Of a stretch of 64,000 nt of DNA, positions 50,474-62,660 are shown in pieces (within the stretch, counting starts at the first letter, position 1; each line of letters starts with the position of its first letter). The notes under the pieces were generated by a model. That model saw only the letters and a list, made by a program, of their open reading frames with translations, searched no databases and was not told the origin of the DNA. Both the position numbers and the translations under genes were made by a program. The DNA is taken from assembly GCA_002633005.1 (NCBI GenBank), contig NMRA01000205.1:483273-547272 (forward strand), read 5' to 3'. This stretch comes from Phoronis australis. Lineage: Eukaryota; Phoronida; Phoronidae.

Positions 50474-52195
50474 GTGACTTGTTTTTTCTTTTGTTCATCT
50501 TTGGTCCTTAATGGTATTGTTGATAGATTTCTGAAAGCAAACTCAGTTTTAAAGTAACCCTTATTGAAGTTGCAGTTTATGTATCTTATTAAAATCAGAG
50601 CCTGTGTATCAGGTGCTATGCTTATATTAACCCACAGGTATTGAAGTCACAGAATGTCTGTCTGCACGCCCGTTTGTCTGGGTCACTAACCTGCTAGTAC
50701 AACGTAATTGCATGTTTATGGAACCTGGGGCGGTGGTCGGTGTTAGATTTGAATGGCAATTGGTTACAAAGATTTTGAATATCGGTTTAGGTTGTTGCAA
50801 ATCCGTCATTGTGCGCAGATTTAAATTTCATTGTGAGGGTTTGTTGGCATTTAGTGGATACGGTTTTTGTTGCAGCAAAGATAAAAAAGGAATTAGAGAA
50901 TTGTGTCCAATTGTGGTGAGCATATAATGTAAGGCGGTATATACATTCAAGTAATATTCTTACCAGGAAAAGCACATATTGGGAGGGAAAAGTTGATTCC
51001 ATGTAAGGTTTGCATGTCACTAATTTAATCCCTGATTATAGATGTTTACTATAAGGAACAAAAACGCTGCCCAGATTGCTATGAAGTCATTTTCTAAGCA
51101 ACTCGGACATAAATCTGAGTTATGGCAAATCACCATGCATCCATGAGCTGCTATCAAAACATCCTATTAACTGGACATTAATCTTTTAATTCCCACTGCA
51201 GTCAACTAATTTCCTTGTAGTTCATTGTAAGAACCCAGTCTCTGGAAATCCTATTCAGTGTTGTGTTCACTGTTGTATAAACCTCTTCCTGGGTCTTCCT
51301 TTGTGTGTTAAGTTTAGTGCAATGAGAAGAGACATATTACAAAGCCAGCAAAATGTCTTTGTTTTACATCAAATCCCTTTAATTATACCCAGGGGAGCCT
51401 ACTTTTCAGCTGTGGTAACTCGGAACAACAGGTGAAGTCATGTTTTCATGCCAACTTAAAACCGGATGATCATTGATGTAAACTGCACATTTGTTACAAC
51501 CTTTTAGACTGGCTTCCCTAGATTGTGGCCACTGAAGGTATCTCATTTTGATGAGTTGGTTGTCAAAGCCATTGCAAGATGATGCTTGGAAAATACTCTG
51601 TAGTCCTAGGTACATATACATATACGGTATACGTATGAACTACATACAGGTAGGAAAGGAACTGAGAACTGCATATAGTGGTAAAATGGCCAATATTTGA
51701 AAAAAAGTCATTATTGACAGCGACACTAGTCGATAACTGAGGTGACGCCGAAGGTCATAACGCATAGCAGCATCAATGTTCCACTGTTAAATTCACCTAC
51801 TGTAGTTTCTGTGAAGTTAACTTCTGCTCTTACTGCTATCCAGGGCCAGAGTTAACTCAGACTGTTTATGCTAACCGACTGACATTCTCAAAGCAACCGA
51901 TTGACATGGTGACGATGATATGAATAGCCCTTTATATTATTAGAAGTGTTTTCCACTACAGTAGGTGCATTTGAAGAATTGGAGCATTTTTTGTGAACTA
52001 TAGTGGATTTAAAATTCGCCTATAAGAATTTGTGATGACGATGATTTTATAATGATGATGATAGTGTTGGATGAAAGTGATCGAAAATGATCCATGCTGC
52101 TTCTGGTCACTGGTGAATACAGTGAGGCATGTGCTTGAAAGTTTTGGAGTCACACGAGATATTGCCTGTGCCTCATGAGTTCAGTCAGTTTATCT

Positions 52196-52424
52196 GTGGT
52201 ATTTCTTCACTAATTTCAAACAAAATCAATTTCCAAAAATTAATGTTTTCACCTTTTTCAAAAGCTGAGCACCTTGCTACAATTAATGGAAACTTTACCA
52301 AATATTGTTTCATAAGTCTACATGGAAGGTACCAAGCTAGCAATATTTTTGTGGGAAATTTGACAAAATAAAATTACACCACATTATTGTGTGATAAATA
52401 GTCGAAGAAATAAGATACTACGGT
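52196..52424 (+). mobile_element. TIR element family A, copy 9
   Basis: Runs from GTGGTATTTCTTCACTAATT through CAATTTCCAAAAATTAATG, TTTTTGTGGGAAATTTGAC and AAAATAAAATTACACCAC to a GTGTGATAAATAGTCGAAG...ACTACGGTA end. Its order matches 50221-50473 throughout. Confidence 0.65.
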
Positions 52425-52680
52425 ATACGCCAAAGGTGACCAGACAAAATTCCTTTTTCCTGTCCTGACAGGTTATGATCAGCCAATGTAGCAAATCATG
52501 TTATGAATTCTATAAATACTAAGCTGAGGAGAATTCCACTTGAGCTCCAATTCCAGGTGGTTGCATTCAATTATTTTTGGCATGTCATGCTACTAGGCGG
52601 GCAAAATTCTCAATTTTTTTATCATTTGTGGTTATTCATTCTTTTTCATAATGTGACCAAAATGAATCTTGATTTGACAC

Positions 52681-53104
52681 TAAAGTCCCGTCTACACACA
52701 GCCCTACCCTAGAATAACTTGCACTAGTGCAACCCCAATTTTAAATTAAGAGTCCACACACACATCCAATAACTAGGGTAAGGTGGAAGTTGTCGCTCTT
52801 CGCGTGACAATGAACACCTAATGATAGTACAGCACAACAGAAAACCCGACTATATGCAACCGCAGCCGATAATTACCTCCTGCTTTGCCCCAGGTTTGCG
52901 GCCACACAGGAATTAGATGTGGCACAAGTTACCCTTGAACAAGTTACCCTTGAACAAGTTACCTTGCCGCGATAATGTGGAACAAGTTGTCACAAGTAGT
53001 GCAAGTTGCACTAGTTTAAATAGCATCCTCACAGCCTTCAAACCTAGCGACTCGTTCCAGGAGTAACTTGTTCTAGGGTGAGTCTGTGTGTGGATGGCAC
53101 TTTA
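52681..53104. mobile_element. MITE, about 424 bp, with about 40-bp imperfect terminal inverted repeats
   Basis: Left end TAAAGTCCCGTCTACACACA followed by GCCCTACCCTAGAATAACTTG matches the reverse complement of the right end (TAAAGTGCCATCCACACACA then GACTCACCCTAGAACAAGTTA) at roughly four bases in five. Inside, AACAAGTTACCCTTG repeats in tandem at about 52933-52965 and GCACTAGT occurs near both ends. No open frame of note; a non-autonomous DNA element of unknown superfamily. Confidence 0.7.
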
Positions 53105-54465
53105 AACATCAAAAGTCTGAAAACATCAATCGGTTTGAATTGTCTGCTTAACTTGTGCATTGTAGAACTACAAGTGTTTATTTCAATGTTCATTTACTAA
53201 CTTCGCAGTTAACGAAGGTTATGCAATGCCTGTTGAATGTTCATGGAAATCGAAGTGTCCAGCTAAACTGTTACTAAAGCCATTTTACATGAGGAAGAAT
53301 AGTCACCGTGCGAGTTGTGACCATGAGATGTCAACTTGCTTCTCGTGTTTACACACATCCTTGTGCTTGATCAGCTGTTCCGTGTTAGTCGTTCTGTGTC
53401 GACTGGGCCTCGTGTAAATGCGGTGTGTAACCATCTAGCAGTACCTGATAGGAGCAATAGTTTGATTACCTGTCATATACGGTACATGTTATTTATAACT
53501 GCCTGTCACAATCTGAATCTAGCCTCGTTTCACCTCAACTTACCTGAATTATTCATTTTTTCACCTTTTGGCTACATGACTTTGGGATTTGTTTATGATG
53601 TTTTGCACTGTTAATGTCATTAAAACCGATGTTTTTATAATTTCATTAATTCTTTGTTTTTGAAAATTTTTTCGTATTGTAGCATTTCTTTTGGGTTTCT
53701 TTTACAAAAATACTGTTACTTCTTAGTTACAATATTCATGTAAATTAAAAGAATACTTTGTGTTTTAACTAGGTGTTATTGTATTTTACAACTCTAGCTA
53801 TATACCCTACACGATGTCGCTAAACAGAACGATTCTACAGTGTGGCTTCTCTGAGAAATTTATGTTTGCTTCCATGAAAGGGGCCACAGGAGTCCAGGTT
53901 CTGTACACACTTGTTGGTAATATGACTGGCAGTATTTCAGGTGGGCTATTAGAGCTTGGTTCAATTAATCACACTAACAATTGACCTATCGCAAGCTCCG
54001 CCCCCTTGCAAAATTTCGAAAAACAATAAGTTTTACCCGGTAACGTGTTGTTTGTCAGGTAAGAGGGCGACTTGGAAACGAAGGTGTGTCAAGAATGCTG
54101 CGTTCTAATTGGTCAGTTAAGCGGTCGCTCAAAATCCTGGCGATAGGCCAATTGATCTTGAAATATAGAGCAGTTAGAGCAACAATTATTTTGTAATTAT
54201 TAAAACTGGTATCCATCCATCTTCCTTTACAAAGTTCTTTTGTCAGTCACGTATTCTATCAGTTTTCGTTCACAGTTGCAACACCTTGACCTGTTACCAT
54301 TTCATCATTTATGGTTCAATTCCAAACTTCTGTTAAAAATTCCTTCATTTAGAAGACTGAAAGTCAGATTGTTAAAATCAAAGAGCTCAGAGTTACACTT
54401 GGCGTAATACAACTCACAAGGCCAAAGACAATGATGCCACTGACATCAATGAGAAAGCGGAAATA

Positions 54466-54499
54466 TCATCATCTTCATCATCATCTTCATCTTCATCTA
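54466..54499 (+). repeat. ATC/TTC microsatellite
   Basis: Imperfect run of ATC and TTC triplets (ATCATCATCTTCATC words). It adjoins the left edge of the AAATTTCA-rich repeat region. Confidence 0.8.
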
Positions 54500-54539
54500 C
54501 GTTTGGAAGTTACAACGTCCTTTTTAATGTTCTCCAGAA

Positions 54540-55440
54540 AATGAGAAGTGACATATTGCGTACAAATTTCAGGGAAATCAAACAATAAATATGGTTCTAG
54601 TTGTGCAAATGACAACAAACGTCTAGATCCCTAAGACAACTACTGCAAGCGCTGCCAACATGCAAGCTTCGAAGCTTAGTCATCAGTACACCTTGAATAC
54701 CTCTAGAGAGAAACAGATCACACACTTCTGGTAGTTACATATCAAGTTTCAGGGAAGATCTGTTGAAGGACGCCGGTGCTTTGGCACAAAACTGGATGGA
54801 TGAAAGAGAAGTGGCAGGAAAATTTTGAATAATTTGAGAATAGAAGATCATTGCGAGAAGTGGATGCCACGTTTCGGATAATCCTCGAGTTTTATTGAGT
54901 AACAAAATTTCAAAAGAATTTCCCACAGGACCACGAATCAGATTTATTAAAAAAAAAATCTGTCTTAAGCGGCGTTAATTATCCACTTTCATCCAGAAAC
55001 AATAAACGTTGAGCTATTGATGACTTACATGATGTGAGTAAATTTCATGTTGATTGGTCGTTCAAATGAAAGGAAATTAGAACATCGTCGTTCTTAAACC
55101 CCGAGACGACTATTAAACTGAAAAAATCAATCAATCAATAAAAGTAGTCTTCAGAAAATTTTGAACAAGAAGTCATAGAGAGAAATGCGACGACACATTA
55201 CAGTCCTTGACAAGAACTATCCTCATGCAAAATTTCAGCTTCCCTGAAAGTACTCAGAAAATCGAAAATTGTATGGATATCACCTCAGAAAAACAGACCT
55301 CAGTCTTTTCACGAGGTTTTTGTTGTGTGCAAATTTTATGTCAATCTTACAGAAAATGTGACCTGAAGGATATGTACAATTAAAATATAAAAAGTTCAGA
55401 CACAGCAATATCTTGGCAAGTTTCATTTTGACAAGTACTT
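54540..55440. repeat. Degenerate AAATTTCA-rich repetitive region
   Basis: Phrases of the form GCAAATTTCAKGKMAATCT followed by CAGAAAA recur at about 54566, 54743, 54902, 55038, 55232, 55330 and 55420. AGAGAAAYR words lie between them. The spacing is irregular (about 90-195 bases). It reads as a decayed long-unit tandem or several copies of a dispersed repeat; the segment at 880-930 has a similar phrase. Confidence 0.35.
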
Positions 55441-55642
55441 ATTTTAAAACACGTGATAGTGTTTGGTCATTCAAATCAAATTTACAAATTACTGGTGCTT
55501 GAAATTATAGGAATGGCTTCACAAGGAACATGTCTGTTACATACATCAAATACTGATTGCTTTAGGTCATAAAACTGATATCTGCATCCCTGCCAAATTG
55601 ACCATGATACCTGATAAAGTTGGTATTTTCATGTAGCTTCAC

Positions 55643-55881
55643 ACAGTAATTAAATGTGAAACTCATTTAGCACGCAATGTGACCAACGTGAAATTCTATT
55701 TCGTGAAATTTCTCCACAAATGTGAAGATTACGAACATTTTAGTCTTATTACAAGCATGGATTGTGGTGTGTAGATGTCAAGAAACAACATTTGCTACAA
55801 CGCAAAGGATAATCAGCCTTTGAAAAATGTAAATTTGACAATTTAGGCAATTATTTTTTGTGCTAAGTAAGTAGAGCATAA
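55643..55881 (-). mobile_element. TIR element family A, copy 10 (minus orientation)
   Basis: Runs from CAGTAATTAAATGTGAAACT through TTTAGCACGCAATGTGACC, ATTTCTCCACAAATGTGAAG, GTAGATGTCAAGAAACAAC and CAGCCTTTGAAAAATG to GGCAATTATTTTTTGTGCTA and AGTAAGTAGAGCATAAG. This mirrors the forward copies. Confidence 0.65.
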
Positions 55882-55955
55882 GTCTGCCCTAGTCTCAGTC
55901 ACAAAATTGGTTCCAGGTGATCAGTGTAATGGGCCCGCATGCGCGGCCTGCGAAT

Positions 55956-55978
55956 GTCTGGTACAACGTGTACCAGAC
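55956..55978. repeat. Perfect 10-bp stem, 3-base loop hairpin
   Basis: GTCTGGTACA (55956-55965) and TGTACCAGAC (55969-55978) flank ACG. It follows a GC-rich stretch (GCATGCGCGGCC) in otherwise AT-rich DNA. There is no adjacent RNA gene; its role is unknown. Confidence 0.7.
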
Positions 55979-58937
55979 CGCCAACAATTATTTTTTATTT
56001 ATATCGGTCCCCCGTGGCAGTATTTACCCACAATGCTGCACATTTGTCAGGCGCTTGGCCTACTACTGTTCATAGTTGTTTTCCTGGTACTACATTGAAT
56101 CAAATCTATTTGACAGTGCGTTATACCGTACAATGTCATTGAGTGGCACATCAATTTTTTAAGGTGAGGTAGGCTGAGATGTATTGTTCATTGGTTGTTG
56201 GATTCAGTTCAGAATTGTGTTGGTTGCCTAACTTATGGAAAATTAAGTTTTGCATTTAATTCTGCAAAAGATGAATGTTGAATCCAAAATGCGAATTTGC
56301 TAATGTCAAAGAAGCCTACATACAGGGTGATCAAAGACACTTGAACCCGCAAAATTTTGAACTAAACTCTAAATTCTAATTCTTCCATAAAGAACAAAGA
56401 AATTCAATGCAAGATGTATGCTTATAACACAGAAAGACTATGCATAGATTGAAGTTTATGTCAACAAACTTCTTAAAATCGATGGATTTGTATTGGATTG
56501 GTTATGTGCAATTTCTTTGAGTTCTGTTTGCTTTGGGTCACCCTGTATTCATTTCCTACACATCCCTTTGAGTAACAAGGTGTGCAAACAGATGGTGTTA
56601 CCCAGACAAGATGGTCAGCTTGTTGTGTTTATTCTCAATTTCATGAATGTGTTAAGTATTCCCATCCACAGCTGTGCAGAGCTTGTGAAAATTTCAAGAG
56701 TCTCGAATTGAAACTGTCAGTGACACCTTGATGGTGCTGAGACCAACCTCATCTTGAGTTTGACATTCATTGATTTACTGATCTGCCTCGTAAATGCACT
56801 TTGTAGAGGCGAGAGACATGAGACTCTTATTTGTAGATAACTAGCAAGATAAATACCATAACTGAATGTCGTGTTTTGAGATCACGGAAAGCATCGTCCA
56901 TTTCATCTGTTCTCAGATTTTGTTATACTGTCAGAACACCTGGCTAATGGCTGATGCGCGATGTCTTGCACACACGTGCACTGATATTTTGCTATGTTGG
57001 CGATTTTGCACGATTCATTTGAAAATCAGTCAGTACATCAGAGGCAACGAAAATTTAACATCATTAAAATTCATCCAACTGCTTGACAATTGTCGGTCCA
57101 CCGCTTGTCAAGTAATAGTGGCACTGGAGGTTTTTTCCATTAAAGACTTTCCACATATCTGAGCAGTATCACACGGCTATTTCAAGGCCTCCTGCTATAT
57201 TAGAGAAAAAGCCATTCCACATTCCAGGTTTCATATATTTTTAGGGCACATTCGTCAACTTCTTGGGGGAAATCTTTTCAATTTGAACTAGAACGATTAC
57301 CACCTCCGTCGATATCAGCTGACAGATTAGAACTTTGCTGCAAAGCATTCTCTCCATCCTGTATCGGGGATTTTTTGAATTATTAAATGCAGTACCACCC
57401 ACAGAATTAGGAAGCAATAGTAATTAATGTTCTAATTTTGATAATGGCTTTCTGACTCCCCTTGCACTTCAGAATGGTACCGTGCAATATACATCGCAGT
57501 TTGCAGTTACAAATATCATTCCAATTAATTAACTGATGCTTAGTTTTGTTGACTGGGCTCCACCTGATTACAGTGATTACGTGATTAATCTGTCACGTGC
57601 TACTGATCCCATGTTTAAGGGTGGACACCACCCCCAATGGAGGGTCATATACAAGACCCGTCACACAAATAATACACTCCAAACCCCTGTGCCTTCTCAC
57701 CATTTCATATGCTAACCAGCAAGTTGTCTTTGATGTTCATTATTAAACATTTATACTTTGCTGTAGATGAGGTAATGTTTTATTTACGACTACATTAAAA
57801 ACCATCAAACGACTTGCCAGATGGAATCTCGAAATAATTCAATAATTTGTGATACCCCCTTTGATTTGAAACCCTGAGATGCCAGAAAAGCGGTGCAAAT
57901 TTTATGGGTACAGTACCCACCAAAATTAATTAGATAAAATACCGTTTCCTGTCTGTAATGACTGACCGGGAATTCTGGGTCTTTTGTCTGATTATTTTTG
58001 GCATGTAATGTATTTAGCTTGGGTTAACAGAATTTTCAATAGTTTTACCTGTGTTTTGTATTGTAAAGCGTTCCTACCATGGATTTTTGCACTTTCAGAG
58101 GTTTTGTATATGTATAAAAATTTTATAACAAAATCTAACTAAACAGGCACTTATTTTGAGAAATAATTGAGGAATTTTGAAATTTAAAGAAAAATTAATG
58201 ATTGTTAGGTTTTCTGCCACGTGATGTCATCAGTTGAGGTCGTTGATCAGTTGACTGTACACTGCGGATGGTAGATCTGTATAAAATCGCTGACAATTAC
58301 CAGCAGGATACATCCAGGTGGAAGTTTTAAGTTTAGCCACACACACACCTGGCTAACATGTCATTGTTTGTTAACAGCTCCCCCCCCTTAATAGAAGTCC
58401 CCGTGGAACCTAATCTTATACTTGAGCTACAATAATACTATGTTTTGAAATTTTGTGGCCATTGACAAGAATGATAGATCTCCTTGGAAACTGAATAGAC
58501 TACAATTTTGGTAATTGTTTCTTGTCCAAAACTGGGGAGGTTTTTGTATGTATTTTTACCCCTTCTTTCTTATCTCAGTTCATGGGGCCATGTCTTTAGA
58601 TATGTGACTTCGTGGATCGTTAGTACATAGGTTAGTACCAATCAGGTCTCGTAAATAAATCAAGAGATGTGCAACCCACATTAATTATTCATGAACAGTT
58701 TGACAGCTTAATTATTTAGTCAAACCGAACAATGACTGACAGTTTTTTACAGAGTCGGGCCATCCTTTCTTGATATGTGTTGCCGAAATCGAGAAATGTT
58801 TTTGTCAAATGTTATGTGGCTGTAATATAGACTAGGGAATGGGCTGGTTCGCTGTCCGAAGATAAGTTTTACCGCCATGTAATCCTGCGATTTGTGCTAA
58901 ATAATGTGCATAAAATCCATTACATCTGTACTGTAAT

Positions 58938-59022
58938 ACAGTAACTCTCCACTTTTTTGCACAAAGTGAATTAAATGCATTTTCCTGACAGTTGGGGTGT
59001 GCCAAATAACTGAACGTACAGA
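58938..59022 (+). mobile_element. TIR element family A, deletion derivative (about 85 bp)
   Basis: The left terminus ACAGTAACTCTCCACTTTTT is intact and the right end GTGCCAAATAACTGAACGTA is close by, so the middle of the element is missing. Confidence 0.4.
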
Positions 59023-60738
59023 CTTCGTAGTTGAGGGATTTGTGAAATCACCCGGGTAACCAAGTTTCAACAAATTGTGAATTAAACAAAGTGCAGCCTG
59101 CCGTTGTCAATGTGATCCAATTAACAGCAGTTACATTTCTTTATCCTGTTCCAATGTGAGAGTACTGTACCCTATCGTTGGTGAAACTCTCTTTTGAGCA
59201 TACGACTTTGAGTGACAACACGATCATCCATGTCATTGTTTCGCCTCATATTTACAGCAGCGTGAGATATCCCATATATTCAATTGGATGAATTAAGTGG
59301 TGAAGATACAATGTCTAGGCCATATCAACCCAGTTGTTAAAGAGGTGTGTATTACTAGAATTAATTAATAGGCTTTGGGTTGATGTTTTCCAAAGGGCAA
59401 AACTGACTGCGCGAATTAGATGAGGCAAGAAATTCCCCCCAAGTAGCCTCTTGCAAAATAATTTTGAGCGTTCAAAATGTGAGTGGGGAGTATTACTGTA
59501 CTCGATATTAGTCATTCTTCGCTCCCTCTTAAACCCATATACATTATGTAACTTTTTATTTATTTTTTTACTCCTTCGAATTTTGAGTGCATGTTGCTAT
59601 TCCGTTGAATATGTGTGTACCCTCAACTTGTTGTGAGAGACAGACAAGGCCTTTGAGAGGTTACTACCCCCAGTTTGCCAGTGTCAATAATTACTGTAAT
59701 TCGCCTGTTTGCTTGCTGCCAATTATTTTTGTTGAGCAATGCTTTTTACTAGCCAGTTAATGTTTGTTGTTGAATGAATGGGGGACTATAGGTTTAAGGG
59801 CTGATCACCTCTCAACATCCACTTTAGTGGGGGGGCATTACATGGTTAAGACAGGCCAACTTTTTTGGGGGGGTTAATTATTTAAACCTCGCTTCAATTT
59901 CATAATATTTAATGCTGTTTGCTTTTTGATGTGACAGCTTTGGTTTAAGTTGTAGGTGTCTGTGGATACATTTGACTAGAATCTTGCTTTTTCTCTTTGT
60001 CCAACATAAGTAGCAGACATGCTACCTGATCACCCCTCGGGTCATAGTGGAATCTCCTATTATGTGACTGGTCAGTTGTGTCTGGCACATTGAAGACAGT
60101 TCAATGAGTTACATGTTGACAGGCCAGTTTGGAAGGACCTTTGATGCCACATCATGGAGGAAATGGCAACAGATCCCAACCAGAATTTCATCAAGTAGGG
60201 CAGTCGGTTGTATAGAAGTGTGACTGGGAAAAACCTTTTCAGCTGTGACTGTAGTCACCACTAGTTGCGGTTTCAAACGTTTGTCAGGAGTTGAGTGACT
60301 GGGAAGAAGATGGGATTAGAGCTGTAACTTAGTTTAGATTGAGTTATCAACCTGGTGAAGTCATTGGTTGGGAGGATTTTTTATTGATGTCTTGATATTC
60401 CTCTGATACACCCAGGACTTTTTAATTAAGAGTCGTGTATCTAATCACATTAATCTCCATGAAGACATTCCCTGCGCTGACTAGGAAACATATGGTTACA
60501 ACGAAGTATCTCTCAACCTTTGAGGCATGGGGAGTATAAAGGCACTTCTCAATCCTTCAACGCATTGGGTGTGTTTTTGAAATGCCGGCTGCACCCCTGA
60601 GTTCCTATGCCATTCACAGCTGCTAACAAAGGAATGCTATTAGGGTGAGAGTTTAAACGCTGTTCCGCCATCGCCTGGCAGCCGACAAGCCACTACTCAT
60701 CCATCCCATTCTCTGGTATTGACGCACTATTTTGTTGA

Positions 60739-60771
60739 CGGCATCGACTGCTATTTTGTAGGTCTTCTAGC
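60739..60771 (+). promoter_or_regulatory. CELF1/2-like: Probable splice acceptor(s)/5' UTR edge before the CELF start codon
   Basis: Two AG dinucleotides follow T-rich stretches just before the ATG: CTATTTTGTAG ending at 60761 and GGTCTTCTAG ending at 60770. Either would place the start codon 1-10 bases into the exon. The frame is open back to a TGA at 60736, so no long upstream extension of the protein in this exon is possible. RNA data would be needed to tell an acceptor from a transcribed 5' UTR. Confidence 0.4.
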
Positions 60772-60931
60772 ATGAACTCCCCCGTGGAGCCGGACGCCGA
60801 CGCCATCAAGATGTTCGTCGGCCAGATCCCGCGGACGATGAACGAAGACGATCTCCGCGAGATGTTCGAGGAGTTTGGCATCGTCTGCCATCTCAACGTG
60901 TTACGTGATAAAAAGACGGGCGAAAGCAAAG
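60772..60931 (+). CDS. CELF1/2-like: CELF/Bruno-like RNA-binding protein, first recognisable coding exon (start of RRM1), partial gene
   Basis: This exon encodes 53 complete codons plus one base (phase 1). An acidic leader of about 11 residues precedes RRM1, whose RNP2 strand reads [10 protein letters not shown] (residues 12-21). Helix 1 follows with LREMFEEFG (28-36), then strand 2 with LNVLRD (41-46), and the exon stops after GESK, just before the expected RNP1 strand. CELF proteins bind GU-rich RNA and control alternative splicing, mRNA decay and translation in nucleus and cytoplasm. They carry three RRMs, so only a small part is present here. The ATG at 60772 is the first Met after an in-frame TGA at 60736-60738 and has A at -3. 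AAAG|GTGAGC gives a consensus donor at 60932. Candidate acceptors lie at AG 60760-60761 and 60769-60770, so the exon's 5' edge is unsettled. The [14 protein letters not shown] start and VLRD...SKG spacing look closer to CELF1/2 than CELF3-6. No further RRM exon is visible in the window. Confidence 0.92.
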
Positions 60932-62439
60932 GTGAGCATTTATAACTCGCAAGCTTCTTTGGCATAAAAATCCATTGGAAATGTTGTCGCTGTTCCTGTT
61001 TGATTTATACATGAATTTGTGTGATGATGTATTGGATTTTGTGGCTGGTGTTGAGAGTAACCAAACTGCAGAATTTCTCCCAAAATCTTAACCATGCAAC
61101 GGGGGGGAGGGGGTTAGGTTATCTGTTGGCTCCCCGGTTGGTATAATTTATGAACTGTTGGCTGACTGCACTGTTGCACTATGATTATTACGTCAAATAT
61201 TTATCCGGTCTTGGCTTTGGCAGGACTTGATAGGTAATCTTAAAAAATTTATCAACTGGCGCTCCAACATTCTAGAGAATGCACAGCAAGTATTGTCAGT
61301 GCTCAACACTGTTTAAATTTGTCTGGAATTTCACTTGTAAGATATGGTTATGTAAGCTATTTAATTTTACTTCATTTTCACAAAAATTCTGTACGTTCTG
61401 CAAGTTACAACCCAACTTCTGCATAACGAAGCCTTCCTTTTAGCCTGACCACATAATTTATTGTCCTTGGGTACTTGTCTGTTATCTGCTATAGACTATT
61501 TTTGGATAGGTAAAATCTACAATACAAACCGATGAGTGGAATTTTATTTTATCACTTCTCCATTGAGCATATGTTGTACCAAAAGTAAATTCATTTCCAT
61601 GTTAAATGTTCATATCACAGCAACCATTAGACTGAGTTTTGCAGTTTTAGAAACTGTTGAAAATGAAGAAGGCAATATTGGAAGTTAAGTTTGTCTGAAA
61701 TTGCTGAAATTTACTGTACTGGAAGAAAAATAAACATGATATACCTAAGTCAGGTGTTGTAAGGGTCTTGGGTGTTGCCTCTGTCCAGCAGTGGGTGATG
61801 GCCAAGCTAATGTCTGGCTGCTCTGAAAACTGATAATTAGGTCCTAGGTCAACTGAACAAAGGAAATGCGAGACTGGTCAGCTTGAAGCAGGTAGTTGGA
61901 GCTTCATTTTCAGTTCATTACACTACGCTTGTGCATTCCATGAGATACTCTAATGCTATCTTGAACTCATCATTGGCAGTCTTGTTAGTGAACATCAGCA
62001 CCCTATTGTTTATTGTATTTTCAGTTATAAACAAACATTTTTTTAACTGAAGTTCTAAAGGAATCTAGGCAATAAACTCTGCCGTGTGAAAAGATAGTGA
62101 ATGGACACCCTAGTTTCTCAAAATTTAGGGCACACCCTGTCTAGAAATTAGGATAAATTTATCTCCTGGCGGAAATTCTTACTGTTGACTGTTTGCCTGG
62201 CCAAGGCTATGCCATCAATCTTGTTAAGTCTGTCTCTGGCTCTCTCCAGGTATTGCAGGCATCTTGTTAGCCCTATCTAGGCCATGTTTACATAGTTTAT
62301 CACAAAAGTATGGTCTGCTGACCACCTTACATAATGCCTTGTCTTCTCTAATCTGAGGATATAGTTGGTGACCAACAGATAGCTGGCCACACTAATAGTG
62401 CCTAGTCTTGCATCTCATGTACTGATGGCATCGGACAAA

Positions 62440-62660
62440 GGTGAAATCTCGCCACTTTTTGAAAAAAAGGATTGCCTGATTCGTCTTCTTAGATTGCTGT
62501 GATTCCATACAATTTTTCAAAATATTTTTCAATGCTTAGTATGGTAAAGAATTTGAAGATGGTTGAACATTACTTTCGTGTTACTTATCGTTTATGAAAA
62601 AAGTGGAAAAAATAGAATTTTATTTGTCAGTTGTTTTAAATCATATTTTGGTGAGATTTT
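62440..62660 (+). mobile_element. TIR element family A variant (GTGAAATCTCGCCAC terminus)
   Basis: Left end GTGAAATCTCGCCACTTTTT, interior GTGGAAAAAATAGAATTTTA and TTTGTCAGTTG, and right end TTGGTGAGATTTTATCG, giving terminal inverted repeats GTGARATYTYGCC / GGTGAGATTTT. It is the same structural plan as copy 8 with altered ends. Confidence 0.45.

Larger units (their letters stand above)
23627..60738 (+). other. Long non-coding stretch, possibly 5' intron(s) of the CELF gene
   Basis: About 37 kb in which I find no coding exon. All open frames are under about 125 codons, recognisable domains are absent, and several frames lie inside mobile-element copies. Content that can be named is listed separately: TIR-element copies, other MITEs, small tandem repeats and inverted repeats. 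Homopolymer G or C runs are scattered through it (near 25531, 36082, 38226, 58381, 59829 and 59870). Intron status depends on an unproven upstream exon. Confidence 0.4.

Noticed and set aside
60693-60965. 90-codon open frame on the minus strand over the CELF exon
   Set aside because: It is the antisense shadow of the GC-richer CELF exon, whose plus-strand translation matches RRM1 clearly.
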